The translations under genes were made by a program, and so were the position numbers. Of a stretch of DNA of 64,000 bases, positions 29,135-36,982 are shown piece after piece. The stretch lies in contig NZ_FOYX01000001.1 of assembly GCF_900112245.1 (NCBI RefSeq), forward strand, positions 1,041,856-1,105,855, in the 5' to 3' direction. Numbering within the stretch: the stretch's first letter is position 1; each line of letters opens with the position of its first letter. Source of the stretch: Maribacter stanieri. GTDB lineage: Bacteria; Bacteroidota; Bacteroidia; Flavobacteriales; Flavobacteriaceae. Under the pieces are notes generated by a model. That model saw only the letters and a program-made list of their open reading frames with translations. It did no database searches and was not told where the DNA came from.

Positions 29135-29869
29135 TTATAACAAATCTAAGAAATCTGATTTTTTTTGTCTAGATACCGGTATTTTGTGGTTCGATTTCAA
29201 CACGACATAACCATCGGTTTTTAAGAACTCTTTTATTTTATTGAGATTGATGATGTATGAATTGTGAATTCTAAAAAATGAGTCTGATGGTAGTAGGTCG
29301 TTTACCTCCTTTAATTTTTTGGTCAATACTATTTTTTGACCGTCCGTCAAAAAAATGGTACTATAATTTCCGTCAGATTCTGCATATAGAATTTCATCAC
29401 TTTCAAGAAATAAGAGTTTACCATCCGTATTAAGGGTAATACGTTTATGTACAGATCTAGAGTTATAATTTAAAAGAGCCATTTCTAATTTTTCAACAGA
29501 GAAATTTTTGCTATTAAATTTTTTGATCTTAACGATTGTCTCCTCAAGATCATCTGTATCTATAGGTTTTAATAAATAGTCTAACGCTTGACTTTTTATT
29601 GCTTTAAGTGCATATTGGTTATATGCTGTTGTAATTACTACCGGAAAATTTTTGTTGGTTAGTTTTTTGATAAATTGAAAGCCGTCCATAGTCGGCATTT
29701 CTATATCTAAAAATAGACAATCTGGGGTGTTCTTATCTAAATAGGAAAGTGCTTCATTTGGATTTGTAAATGAGGCAATTACATTTATTTCATCACTAAA
29801 ATTAGTAAGCTCCCATGTTAAGCTTTGTAGTGCTTTAATTTCGTCATCAACTATTACAGCTTGTAGCAT
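29135..29869 (-). CDS. LytTR-family response regulator
   Basis: The 244-residue protein has a receiver domain (1-120) with the acidic pair Asp8/Asp9, phospho-acceptor Asp55 in LFLDIEMPTMDGF and the conserved Lys in LLKPID, then a C-terminal LytTR DNA-binding domain (about 140-244, with KRITLNTDGKLLFL, ILYAESDGNY and the FFRIHNSYIINL strand). It is the first gene of the pair with the TPR-LytS kinase. Targets are unknown, but the divergent small secreted genes at 30176 and 30338 are natural candidates. Confidence 0.94.
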   Translation of the reverse strand: MLQAVIVDDEIKALQSLTWELTNFSDEINVIASFTNPNEALSYLDKNTPDCLFLDIEMPTMDGFQFIKKLTNKNFPVVITTAYNQYALKAIKSQALDYLLKPIDTDDLEETIVKIKKFNSKNFSVEKLEMALLNYNSRSVHKRITLNTDGKLLFLESDEILYAESDGNYSTIFLTDGQKIVLTKKLKEVNDLLPSDSFFRIHNSYIINLNKIKEFLKTDGYVVLKSNHKIPVSRQKKSDFLDLL

Positions 29870-30175
29870 AAAAGATTCGGTATCAAGTTAGAAAGTTATG
29901 AAATTTTAAGCGCTTGTACTGCTTTCATGAGCTATTTTGTATCAATGGATGTAATTATAGTGTAATCGGTATATTTTGGATTAAAGGTGTAAAAATTACA
30001 ACTATCACCACTAAAAGAAAGAAAAATACTACAAATTATATATTTGATTCATTTTCTAAGATTTGTGCCTTCCGTTTATACATAAAAAGATGCAGGTTAT
30101 ACAAATTAGGGTAATGAGTTTTCAGCTTAAAATTACCTTTAGCAGAGAACATCAATATGTTATAGAGAAATTGAT
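29870..30175. other. Divergent regulatory region between LytTR regulator and small secreted peptide gene
   Basis: Just over 300 bases without a credible gene. On the plus strand an exact TATATTTG (-7 type) is at 30039-30046 and a weaker TACCTTTA at 30134-30141, both possible promoters for the 30176-30895 pair. Short imperfect repeats of ACTA(C/T)CACC are present, but no clear LytTR-type direct repeat could be defined. Confidence 0.4.
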
Positions 30176-30316
30176 ATGAGAAAGTGCAGCATAATGTTAG
30201 CATTGTTAATAGTAGTCTTAGTGATTGCTTCTCAGTTCATGAATGAAGATGAAAATTCGAATGAAAATTTAACCATTGCTTTTGAAGAGCAAAAACATCT
30301 AATAGATAAACCATAA
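30176..30316 (+). CDS. Putative 46-residue membrane or secreted peptide
   Basis: The small ORF encodes MRKCSIMLALLIVVLVIAS followed by a strongly acidic, asparagine-rich tail (NEDENSNENL). The N-terminus is a good signal-anchor: two basic residues and then a 15-residue hydrophobic run. It is 21 bases ahead of the next secreted gene, so it may be translated from the same message. The family is unknown. The ORF is short, and coding capacity rests on the signal-like N-terminus and on position. Confidence 0.45.
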   Translation: MRKCSIMLALLIVVLVIASQFMNEDENSNENLTIAFEEQKHLIDKP

Positions 30317-30337
30317 CTATAAATCTAATTTCATACC

Positions 30338-30895
30338 ATGTTGAAAATGATACAGATTTTAGGAAAGTCTTTAAAAATGTTTTGCTTTGGTGTTATACCA
30401 TTTATTCTTGTGTCAGGTGGTTCTAAATGTGATGTTAATAATTCTATTATAGAGATAGGTACTTGTAGTTTTAACGTTGACGGAAGTTTAAGTTTTCATA
30501 TTGATGGTGCCGCAATATTCACAAGCAGTATTGAAGAAGATAAAGATGGTAATAAGATCGATAAGCTATTATTAAATTTTACCACATGTGGTGTTGATCA
30601 AATTCAGAAATTTGAATTTGTGATCGCAAATAATAAGAAAAAACAGCATGGCGTGCCAGCTGGGGTATATAAAATAAAAAAACTAGACCATCTAATTAAT
30701 AATTTTAGAGGGGTCTATGGTTTTGCAGATTTAGCTGGTGTAAGCGAGCTGCCATATTTTGTGAAATCAGGTGATATTACTATTACTGAAAACTACACTG
30801 ACAATGTTGGTGGAAAGTTGGAGGTGCAACTAGAAAATGCCAATGGAGAATCTTTGAAAGTCAAGGGTTCTTTTAGTGCGGATCTAAAAATTTAA
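30338..30895 (+). CDS. Secreted protein of unknown function
   Basis: The 185-residue protein has an N-terminal hydrophobic stretch (MLKMIQILGKSLKMFCFGVIPFILV) compatible with a signal peptide, and then an all-beta-looking mature part. It has three cysteines after the signal (KCDVNNS, GTCSFNV, TTCGVDQ) that could form a disulfide in the periplasm. No family is recognised. It may be a lipoprotein, but SGGSKC is not a convincing lipobox. It sits divergently from the LytTR/TPR-kinase pair and is a plausible target of it. Confidence 0.65.
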   Translation: MLKMIQILGKSLKMFCFGVIPFILVSGGSKCDVNNSIIEIGTCSFNVDGSLSFHIDGAAIFTSSIEEDKDGNKIDKLLLNFTTCGVDQIQKFEFVIANNKKKQHGVPAGVYKIKKLDHLINNFRGVYGFADLAGVSELPYFVKSGDITITENYTDNVGGKLEVQLENANGESLKVKGSFSADLKI

Positions 30896-31452
30896 ATTTA
30901 GTACGGTTCTTTATAAGATAGTGTATGTTATCTTATATCTAATGTTTGAGCGCCAAAATAAGTAGAACTACGATTCGTCGTATGATTACGTTCTAAGAAA
31001 AGGTTTCGGGGGAACTACCTTTATTAGACTTGGTGGGCATTTTTCATAAAAGAAACATTAGTGGGACCGTACATTTTTTATCTCCACAATCAACTTAGCT
31101 ACATTTTTATATTTTAATTCTTAAAAGCTTACCTCATAATTGAGGAGTTGACTATTCAGTTAACTAATTTGCTATTGACGCTTCTATCGCATAAGATTTT
31201 ATAATCTTAAATCGTAGTGAAAAACTATTATATTATCAATAAATAATTATGGGGAAAGTTGATGCCATTGCATGTACTGTAGGATATTGTTACGTTTAAG
31301 TAGGTAATAATTAAAGAATAACTATTAGCTAAATTGGTGGAGGGATGATTTTTACTTTAGGAATATAACGTAGATAGAACAATTATTCCTTTATTCCATC
31401 AGATATGAAAGCCTCGCTCTAGGTTGTTAGCGTATATTTTAAGATAGAGAAT

Positions 31453-31483
31453 AAAAAAGACCCCAAATTAAGGGGTCTTTTTT
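31453..31483. terminator. Bidirectional intrinsic terminator
   Basis: The stem GACCCC/GGGGTC is extended by A6/T6 on the flanks, with loop AAATTA. On the minus strand it lies 36 bases after the 29-codon ORF; on the plus strand nothing coding lies within 500 bases upstream. Confidence 0.9.
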
Positions 31484-31518
31484 ATATACGGCTAAGCCGA
31501 GGTTAAGTAAGGGGAATC

Positions 31519-31608
31519 TTATTTATCGTTTATGATATAGGGCTTTAATACTGTCGTAAAAATCAACGCAGCTGCATATATCATTAATATTGTTATATAG
31601 TTTTCCAT
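31519..31608 (-). CDS. Possible 29-residue single-helix membrane peptide
   Basis: The minus-strand ORF encodes MENYITILMIYAAALIFTTV followed by a short polar tail (LKPYIINDK). It is one hydrophobic helix of the size of known membrane microproteins such as KdpF, but no kdp genes are present. The support is the amphipathic ends, the uninterrupted helix and a strong terminator 36 bases downstream. It could be chance in AT-rich DNA. Confidence 0.35.
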   Translation of the reverse strand: MENYITILMIYAAALIFTTVLKPYIINDK

Positions 31609-31903
31609 AGCTTAAGTATTGGAGTATAAGTTATATACGGACAAATTTTCATTTTGGATTACGGAAACTTGATCGTATCATTAAATAAACTATGAAAACT
31701 TACTTTTAGTATATTTTTAAAGTTAAACCATTTAGCCATTAATTTCATTTGTAGTAATTCAAATGAATTTGACTTAATACCCTTATAGATATAAAAGGAT
31801 AATTTTGAGGCTAGAAGCAATCCAGCGTAGACGAATAATGTTTGTAGGTATTGGGACATATACAAAAGAACGAATAAGTAAGGTAATTCTTACATACTGA
31901 TAT

Positions 31904-31944
31904 TGCATTTCATCGAATTGTGCTTATTTATTCGATGAAATGCA
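31904..31944. repeat. 15-bp perfect inverted repeat
   Basis: The arms are 31904-31918 and 31930-31944 (TGCATTTCATCGAAT and its complement), with an 11-base loop. It lies 50 bases past the stop of the isomerase gene at 31995 but has no T tract on either strand. Confidence 0.7.
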
Positions 31945-31994
31945 TATTATGCTCTTTTGTACATTCTAAATATCAAAAAAATGATAGTTTTTGT

Positions 31995-32918
31995 TTATAG
32001 AAAATTATCTACTTTTTTATAAGCTTCTATGACTGCAAGTTCACCTTCTTTACCATCTCTAGAATTACCGTGTTCCATTCCTAAAACTCCATTGAACTCT
32101 TGTTCATGAATCCATTTGAATACATTATAATAATTAATTTCGCCTGTAGTCGGTTCATTTCTGCCAGGATTGTCACCAATTTGAATATATGCGATTTCTG
32201 ACCAAGCGGCTTCCATATTCGGAATTAGATTACCTTCTTGAATCTGCTGATGATAGATGTCAAATAAAATTTTACAGGCTGGTGAATTCACTGCTTTGCA
32301 AATTTCGTAAGCTTGTGGCGAGTCGGTTAGAAACAACCCAGGATGATTTCTAAAGTTTAAGGGTTCCAATACCATAACTATACCATGAGGTTCTAATAAA
32401 GCAGATGCTTGTTTTAAGCTTTCAACTACGTTAGCTGTTTGGTGACCCATTCTTAGTTTTAAATCTAAATGTCCTGGCACTACGGTCATCCATTTAGCGT
32501 TAACTCGCTTGGCTACCTCAATGGAGCTTTTTATATCGTTTAAAAATTCTATACGCTTATCTAAATCCCCTGAGGCTAAATTTGGCTCTTTCCAGTAAAT
32601 TTCATGAGCTACAAATACCCCCATTTCTAAACCACGTTTTTTCATGGTATCAGCCATTTTTTCTTGAACATCTATAGGGCGTTTACGCATTTCATTATCC
32701 TCAAAAGCAGTAAAACCTTGGTCTGCCATAAAATTGAGCTGAGCAATAGGGTCATCTCCTGCAAGGTGCTTGAACATGCCAATATGTGGTGCGTATTTTA
32801 AATTAAATTGATGTGCATTTGTAGTGTTGGTCAACGAGTTGGCGTATGTCAATGTACCGGTCATTGTTAAGGCACCTGTGCTTAATGCAGATTTTTGGAT
32901 AAAACTTCTTCTTTTCAT
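31995..32918 (-). CDS. Tat-exported hydroxypyruvate isomerase-like TIM barrel
   Basis: The 307-residue protein begins with a twin-arginine signal (MKRRSFIQKSALSTGALTM), so it should fold in the cytoplasm and act in the periplasm. The rest is a xylose-isomerase-like TIM barrel of the hydroxypyruvate isomerase/sugar epimerase type, with metal-ligand stretches VLEPLN, LFDIYHQQ, YIQIGDNPGRNEP and LGMEHGN. Periplasmic export fits a role on a sugar oxidised outside the cytoplasm, for example a 3-keto sugar. Its start lies about 14 bases after a terminator that ends the gluconate dehydrogenase-type unit, so it may depend on read-through or its own promoter. Confidence 0.85.
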   Translation of the reverse strand: MKRRSFIQKSALSTGALTMTGTLTYANSLTNTTNAHQFNLKYAPHIGMFKHLAGDDPIAQLNFMADQGFTAFEDNEMRKRPIDVQEKMADTMKKRGLEMGVFVAHEIYWKEPNLASGDLDKRIEFLNDIKSSIEVAKRVNAKWMTVVPGHLDLKLRMGHQTANVVESLKQASALLEPHGIVMVLEPLNFRNHPGLFLTDSPQAYEICKAVNSPACKILFDIYHQQIQEGNLIPNMEAAWSEIAYIQIGDNPGRNEPTTGEINYYNVFKWIHEQEFNGVLGMEHGNSRDGKEGELAVIEAYKKVDNFL

Positions 32919-32931
32919 GAGTAGTGCATTT

Positions 32932-32977
32932 AAATAAAAATAGCCAAGAGCGATTAAAATTCACGCTCTTGGCTATT
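32932..32977 (-). terminator. Intrinsic terminator of the GMC / subunit 3 operon
   Basis: A perfect 14-bp stem (AATAGCCAAGAGCG and its complement) with an 11-base loop is followed on the minus strand by TTTTTATTT. It lies 22 bases after the stop at 32999 and just before the start of the isomerase gene. Confidence 0.9.
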
Positions 32978-32998
32978 AAGTGTTAGCATATTATTTGG

Positions 32999-33646
32999 TT
33001 ATAAGGACCATGCCTTACCGCCAGTAAGCTCTTGAGCATCTCCACATGGCACATATTCACCTGGCACAGGTAAATAAGCCAAAACTTCTTCACCAACATA
33101 CTCAGAAGCCTTATAGCCCCATATAGTCATGCCTCTAAGATTGTTTGCAAATGCAAACCTCGTAATCTCGTCATCTAATTCGGCAGTTTTACCTTCGGCT
33201 ATAGCTTCAGTATAACTATTAATAGACTCAAACATCTCAGTTTGCTGATCTTTTGTATATTTTAATGAGCTTGCTAAAACTGGTTCTAAATCTTCTACAG
33301 TTAAGTCTTCGACATTTTCTTTACCAGAATCTGCCAATGCTTTGTTGGTAAACTTATTCATTGACATTTTAAGGAAATCTTGTTGTTCCTTTTCCATGAC
33401 ATCTTTTGAAAATTTGTCAATAAAAACATGAACTTGAACTTCTGAAGCAGAAGGTGTATCTGTTTTAGGTAAAATGATGTCTACCAATTTAGAAAGTACA
33501 ACACCTTCATTTGGAGCTAAAAATTCTGGTGTCCAGGTAATAGCTGGTTCACTTTTACAACTTTGAACGATTGATAATAATGTTGGGGTGGCCACCATAT
33601 ATCCAAGTGACATTCCCATATTTTTTAATACGCGTCTTCTATCCAT
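32999..33646 (-). CDS. Gluconate 2-dehydrogenase subunit 3-like small subunit
   Basis: The 215-residue protein starts with a twin-arginine signal (MDRRRVLKNMGMSLG) ending in SIVQSCKS, which could be a lipoprotein cleavage site. The mature part matches the gluconate 2-dehydrogenase subunit 3 family (LVDIILPKTDTPSASE; GMTIWGYKASEYVG near the C-terminus). In FAD-dependent gluconate, glucose and glucoside 3-dehydrogenases this small subunit pairs with a GMC flavoprotein and provides the Tat signal for exporting both. Its ATG overlaps the stop of the GMC gene by one base (TAATG), so the two are translationally coupled and surely one complex. Confidence 0.92.
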   Translation of the reverse strand: MDRRRVLKNMGMSLGYMVATPTLLSIVQSCKSEPAITWTPEFLAPNEGVVLSKLVDIILPKTDTPSASEVQVHVFIDKFSKDVMEKEQQDFLKMSMNKFTNKALADSGKENVEDLTVEDLEPVLASSLKYTKDQQTEMFESINSYTEAIAEGKTAELDDEITRFAFANNLRGMTIWGYKASEYVGEEVLAYLPVPGEYVPCGDAQELTGGKAWSL

Positions 33647-35358
33647 TATATGTTTCCTTTTTTAAGTTCTTTAACCGCATGGTCTGCAGCTCTTGCCGTA
33701 AAGGCCATGTAAGTTAATGATGGGTTTACGCAACTTGCAGAGGTCATAAAAGATCCATCGGTTACATATACATTAGGTACATCGTGCAATTGGTTGTTTC
33801 CATTTAAAACAGATGTTTTTCTATCTCTACCCATACGAGCAGTTCCCATTTCATGAATACCTAAACCTAAGGCACTTTCATTATCATATCCTTGAACATC
33901 TCTAAGACCTGCTTTTTCTAGCATTTCAACAGCAGATTCTAAAATATCTTTACGCATCTTAAGCTCATTCTCTTGAAGCTCGGCATCAAATGTTACGGTA
34001 GGTAAACCCCAATCATCTAATTTGTCATAATCTAAGGTAAACCTATTGTTTTCATAAGGTAATACTTCTCCAAAGCCCATCATTCCGAATGTCCATCCAC
34101 CAGGTTTTAAAACAGCTTCTTTTAAATCTTTACCATGGGAAAGTTCAGCAATAGATTCTTCCCAATTTCCTCTTGAGGCGCTACCTTGGTAACCAAATCC
34201 TCTCTTATAATCTTTTCTATCAGAATCTCCGCCTAAGTTTCTAAATCTAGGAATATAGATACCACTAGGCTTTCTACCTTTATAATATTTATCTTCAAAT
34301 CCATCAAACTTACCAGAAGCTCCAACCTGTAGTTGGTGATCCATAATATTACGACCTAACTGATCAGATGCATTACCCATACCATTAGGGAATGTTTCAG
34401 ATTTAGATTGCATTAAAATTGAAGTAGAAGCAATTGCAGATGCACAAAGGAAAATTACTTTCGCTTTAAACTCAAATGTTTCTTTTGTGTTCGCGTCTAT
34501 GACTTTAACACCTGTTGCTTTTTTGGTTTTTGGATCGTACATAACTTCATGTACGATAGAATCTGGTCTAAGGGTCATATTTCCAGTTGCTTCTGCTGCT
34601 GGTAAAGTAGACGATAAACTACTAAAATAAGCTCCAAAAGGACACCCTCTAATACATCTATTTCTAAATTGACATTTACTTCTACCGTCAAATTGTTTAG
34701 TACCGGTAATATGTGCTGTTCTACCTGCAGTTACTACACGACCGTCAAAATTTTCGGCAACCTTTTCTCTAAACTCCTGTTCTACACAGTTAAGTTCCAT
34801 CATTGGTAAAAACTGACCATCAGGTAATTGCTTTAAACCTAAATTTTCACCACTTACACCAATATATGTTTCTACTTTATCATACCAAGGTGCAATATCT
34901 TTATAACGTACTGGCCAATCTACAGCAATACCTTCCTTTTTGTTTGCTTCAAAATCGATATCACTTAATCTATAACTTTGACGACCCCATTGTAGAGAAC
35001 GACCACCGAGGTGGTAACCTCTCATCCAGTCGAACCTCTTAGTTTCGTTATATGGATGTTTAAGGTCATTTACAAACCACATGCTACTTGCTTGGTTTGT
35101 TGTATAACCTGTTCTATTTTGCTTTGGTTGTTGTTCTATTATTTCTTTAGTAGGTGCACCTGCATTTGGAAAATCCCAAGGATCTTTATTTGCAGTTTCA
35201 TAGTCTTCTATATGCTTTACCATTCGACCACGTTCTAAAACCAATGTTTTAAGGCCTGCTTCACATAATTCTTTTGCGGCCCAACCACCACTAATTCCCG
35301 TTCCTACTACAATTGCGTCGTAGGACTCCTGTTCTTCGTTATAATAAAATTTGCTCAT
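33646..35358 (-). CDS. GMC-family FAD sugar dehydrogenase, catalytic subunit with Cys cluster
   Basis: The 570-residue flavoprotein has an N-terminal FAD-binding GxGxxGG (VVGTGISGGWAAKEL, residues 17-31) and a GMC C-terminal domain with the active-site His in GIHEMGTARMG and the final NPSLTYMAFTARA. Cys229, Cys235 and Cys239 in KCQFRNRCIRGCPFGAY form a C-x5-C-x3-C cluster like the [3Fe-4S] site of bacterial FAD-glucose dehydrogenases; metal binding is inferred. It has no signal of its own and would be exported with the subunit 3 protein. Likely reaction: oxidation of a sugar hydroxyl, possibly C3 of a glycoside. A second copy lies at 40103. Confidence 0.9.
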   Translation of the reverse strand: MSKFYYNEEQESYDAIVVGTGISGGWAAKELCEAGLKTLVLERGRMVKHIEDYETANKDPWDFPNAGAPTKEIIEQQPKQNRTGYTTNQASSMWFVNDLKHPYNETKRFDWMRGYHLGGRSLQWGRQSYRLSDIDFEANKKEGIAVDWPVRYKDIAPWYDKVETYIGVSGENLGLKQLPDGQFLPMMELNCVEQEFREKVAENFDGRVVTAGRTAHITGTKQFDGRSKCQFRNRCIRGCPFGAYFSSLSSTLPAAEATGNMTLRPDSIVHEVMYDPKTKKATGVKVIDANTKETFEFKAKVIFLCASAIASTSILMQSKSETFPNGMGNASDQLGRNIMDHQLQVGASGKFDGFEDKYYKGRKPSGIYIPRFRNLGGDSDRKDYKRGFGYQGSASRGNWEESIAELSHGKDLKEAVLKPGGWTFGMMGFGEVLPYENNRFTLDYDKLDDWGLPTVTFDAELQENELKMRKDILESAVEMLEKAGLRDVQGYDNESALGLGIHEMGTARMGRDRKTSVLNGNNQLHDVPNVYVTDGSFMTSASCVNPSLTYMAFTARAADHAVKELKKGNI

Positions 35359-35493
35359 GAAAGTTGTTTATTCTCTAAATTTATTAAATATAAAATTAAT
35401 TCTATACATTTAATGCCCATTCTTCTTGCGAAATTCGCTAAACCAAGCTTCTTGTAAGATTAATGAACCAAACAATAATTTTAACGTTAACTG

Positions 35494-35502
35494 TTAAGGT
35501 TA
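35494..35502. promoter_or_regulatory. TTAAGGTTA element upstream of the lipoprotein isomerase gene
   Basis: The 9-mer (TAACCTTAA on the minus strand) also appears ahead of the PiT gene (50708) and the small carboxypeptidase-regulatory-domain gene (52666). Here it lies 29 bases before the start codon within a run of GTTAA repeats. Confidence 0.3.
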
Positions 35503-35530
35503 TATTTCAAACAACAACAAACTACCAAAA

Positions 35531-36523
35531 ATGAAAAGAAAAAGTTTTATTCGATTTGCCTCAGCAGTAGGTATTGGAATCTCGTTACTAGGAACTTACG
35601 CTTGTAAGGAAACGAAAAAAGAAAAAGTAGAAAATTCTGAAGTCGTTGCAGATAACAGTGATGCTGAGCCATTTTTTGAATTGTCATTGGCTCAATGGTC
35701 AATGCATAAAATGATTAGAGAAGAAGGTGTTGATCCTTATTCTTTTGCAGAGAAGGCAAAAAATTGGGGGTTTACAGGGTTGGAATATGTGAGTCAATTA
35801 TATAATCCTGAATTGGAAGATGCCGGTTACTCTGAAGAGGCAATGGCAAATTTCGTAGCAAAGTCTAATGCAGAGGCAGAAAAATACGGAATGAAAAACG
35901 TTTTGATCATGATTGATGGTCAAGGTAATTTGGCTGTAAACGATGAAGCCGAAAGAAATGAAACGGTTGAGAAACATAAGAAATGGGTAGATGCTGCTGC
36001 GGCTATGGGTTGCCATGCTATTAGAGTTAACCTTAATGGTAGTAATGTGCCAGATGAATGGATCAAGAATTCTGTAGACGGGTTGACGAAACTAGCTACT
36101 TATGCAAAAACCAAGAACATAAATATATTGGTTGAGAACCATGGTGGGTTATCCTCTAACGGCGAACTTCATGCAGAAGTTATGAAAACTGTTAATATGG
36201 ATAACTGTGGAAGTTTACCTGATTTTGGTAATTTTTGTATAGAACGTAAACCAGAAAGTTGGGATTGTTTAAAGGAGTATGATAAGTACAAAGGAGTTAA
36301 AGAATTAATGCCGTACGCTAAGGCGGTAAGTGCAAAATCTAACAATTTTGATGCAGATGGATATGATACTGGTATAGACTATGTTGAAATGCTAAAAATT
36401 GTAAATAAAGCTGGATATACTGGTTTTATAGGTGTGGAATATGAAGGTTCAGAAATTAGTGAGGAAGAAGGAATAATCGCTACTAGAGATCTTTTATTAA
36501 AAGCCGCAAAAGAAATTCAGTAA
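35531..36523 (+). CDS. Lipoprotein xylose isomerase-like TIM barrel (sugar phosphate isomerase/epimerase)
   Basis: The 330-residue protein starts MKRKSFIRFASAVGIGISLL with a lipobox ending GTYAC, so it is probably a lipoprotein facing the periplasm or surface. The rest is an AP-endonuclease-family-2 TIM barrel with LAQWSMHKM, ILVENHGGLS, LPDFGNF and GVEYEGSE, the usual divalent-metal ligands. It is one of three such barrels in the island and, like the Tat-exported one at 31995, is placed outside the cytoplasm. The DinB-like gene follows 15 bases later. It is divergent from the GMC operon. Confidence 0.85.
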   Translation: MKRKSFIRFASAVGIGISLLGTYACKETKKEKVENSEVVADNSDAEPFFELSLAQWSMHKMIREEGVDPYSFAEKAKNWGFTGLEYVSQLYNPELEDAGYSEEAMANFVAKSNAEAEKYGMKNVLIMIDGQGNLAVNDEAERNETVEKHKKWVDAAAAMGCHAIRVNLNGSNVPDEWIKNSVDGLTKLATYAKTKNINILVENHGGLSSNGELHAEVMKTVNMDNCGSLPDFGNFCIERKPESWDCLKEYDKYKGVKELMPYAKAVSAKSNNFDADGYDTGIDYVEMLKIVNKAGYTGFIGVEYEGSEISEEEGIIATRDLLLKAAKEIQ

Positions 36524-36538
36524 TCTAGAATATGATTT

Positions 36539-36982
36539 ATGGAAGCTTTTTTTAATGAAATATTCGATTATAATTTTCACTGCAATAAAACATTAATAGA
36601 GGAATGTTTAGCGTTAAATACGTTACCGCCTAAAACAATGCGTTTATTTAGTCATATTTTAAATGCACATCATCTTTGGAACGCTAGAATTTTAAATAAA
36701 CCTAGTGAATTTGAAGTATGGCAGGAGCACGATATAAAAGACTGGGCAGATATTCATTATGAAAATCAGCGCAGTTCTTTTGAAATTGTTTCCAATGCCG
36801 ATAATTTTGATCGGCGTATTGACTATGAAAATACAGAAGGGCGTTTATTTACGAATACCTTGCAGGATATTTTATTTCATATCATAAATCATTCTACGAA
36901 TCATCGCGGACAAATTGCTGTAGATTTCAGAAATAATGGCGCAAACCCTATTGGTTCAGATTACGTTTATTACAAAAGATAG
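36539..36982 (+). CDS. DinB-family protein
   Basis: The 147-residue four-helix protein belongs to the DinB/YfiT superfamily: an N-terminal helix with YNFHCNKTLIEE, RLFSHILNAHHLWNARI, and the hallmark NHSTNHRGQI near residue 120 with histidines placed as metal ligands. Such proteins are thiol-dependent transferases or metal enzymes of mostly unknown substrate. The DNA-damage association of the name is historical. It lies between the lipoprotein isomerase (15 bases) and the permease, whose ATG follows its stop codon directly, so the three are one transcript. Confidence 0.87.
   Translation: MEAFFNEIFDYNFHCNKTLIEECLALNTLPPKTMRLFSHILNAHHLWNARILNKPSEFEVWQEHDIKDWADIHYENQRSSFEIVSNADNFDRRIDYENTEGRLFTNTLQDILFHIINHSTNHRGQIAVDFRNNGANPIGSDYVYYKR

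Larger units (their letters stand above)
30896..31994. other. Gene-poor 1.1-kb stretch with several hairpins
   Basis: No convincing gene longer than about 70 codons is present. It contains a hairpin just after the preceding gene (ATAAGATA/TATCTTAT, 30913-30936), two small palindromes near 31132 and 31192, a strong bidirectional terminator (31453-31483), a 29-codon ORF on the minus strand, and a 15-bp inverted repeat (31904-31944). A 66-codon minus-strand ORF (from an ATG at 31859 to 31659) encodes a hydrophobic start and a basic tail; I do not support it as a gene. No remnant of a known family or mobile element is recognisable. Confidence 0.5.

Noticed and set aside
29914..30114. Plus-strand 66-codon ORF ahead of the small peptide
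   Set aside because: No hydrophobic or domain pattern, abundant rare-looking composition, and overlap with promoter elements.
31659..31865. Minus-strand 68-codon ORF with hydrophobic start
   Set aside because: The start is TTG (ATG only two codons in), the tail is unlike any family, and no promoter or terminator supports it. Left as part of the gene-poor region.
36539..36982. DNA-damage-inducible DinB function in the sugar island
   Set aside because: The fold name is historical and no SOS box is visible. The gene sits within a sugar operon, so a metal- or thiol-dependent role is more likely.
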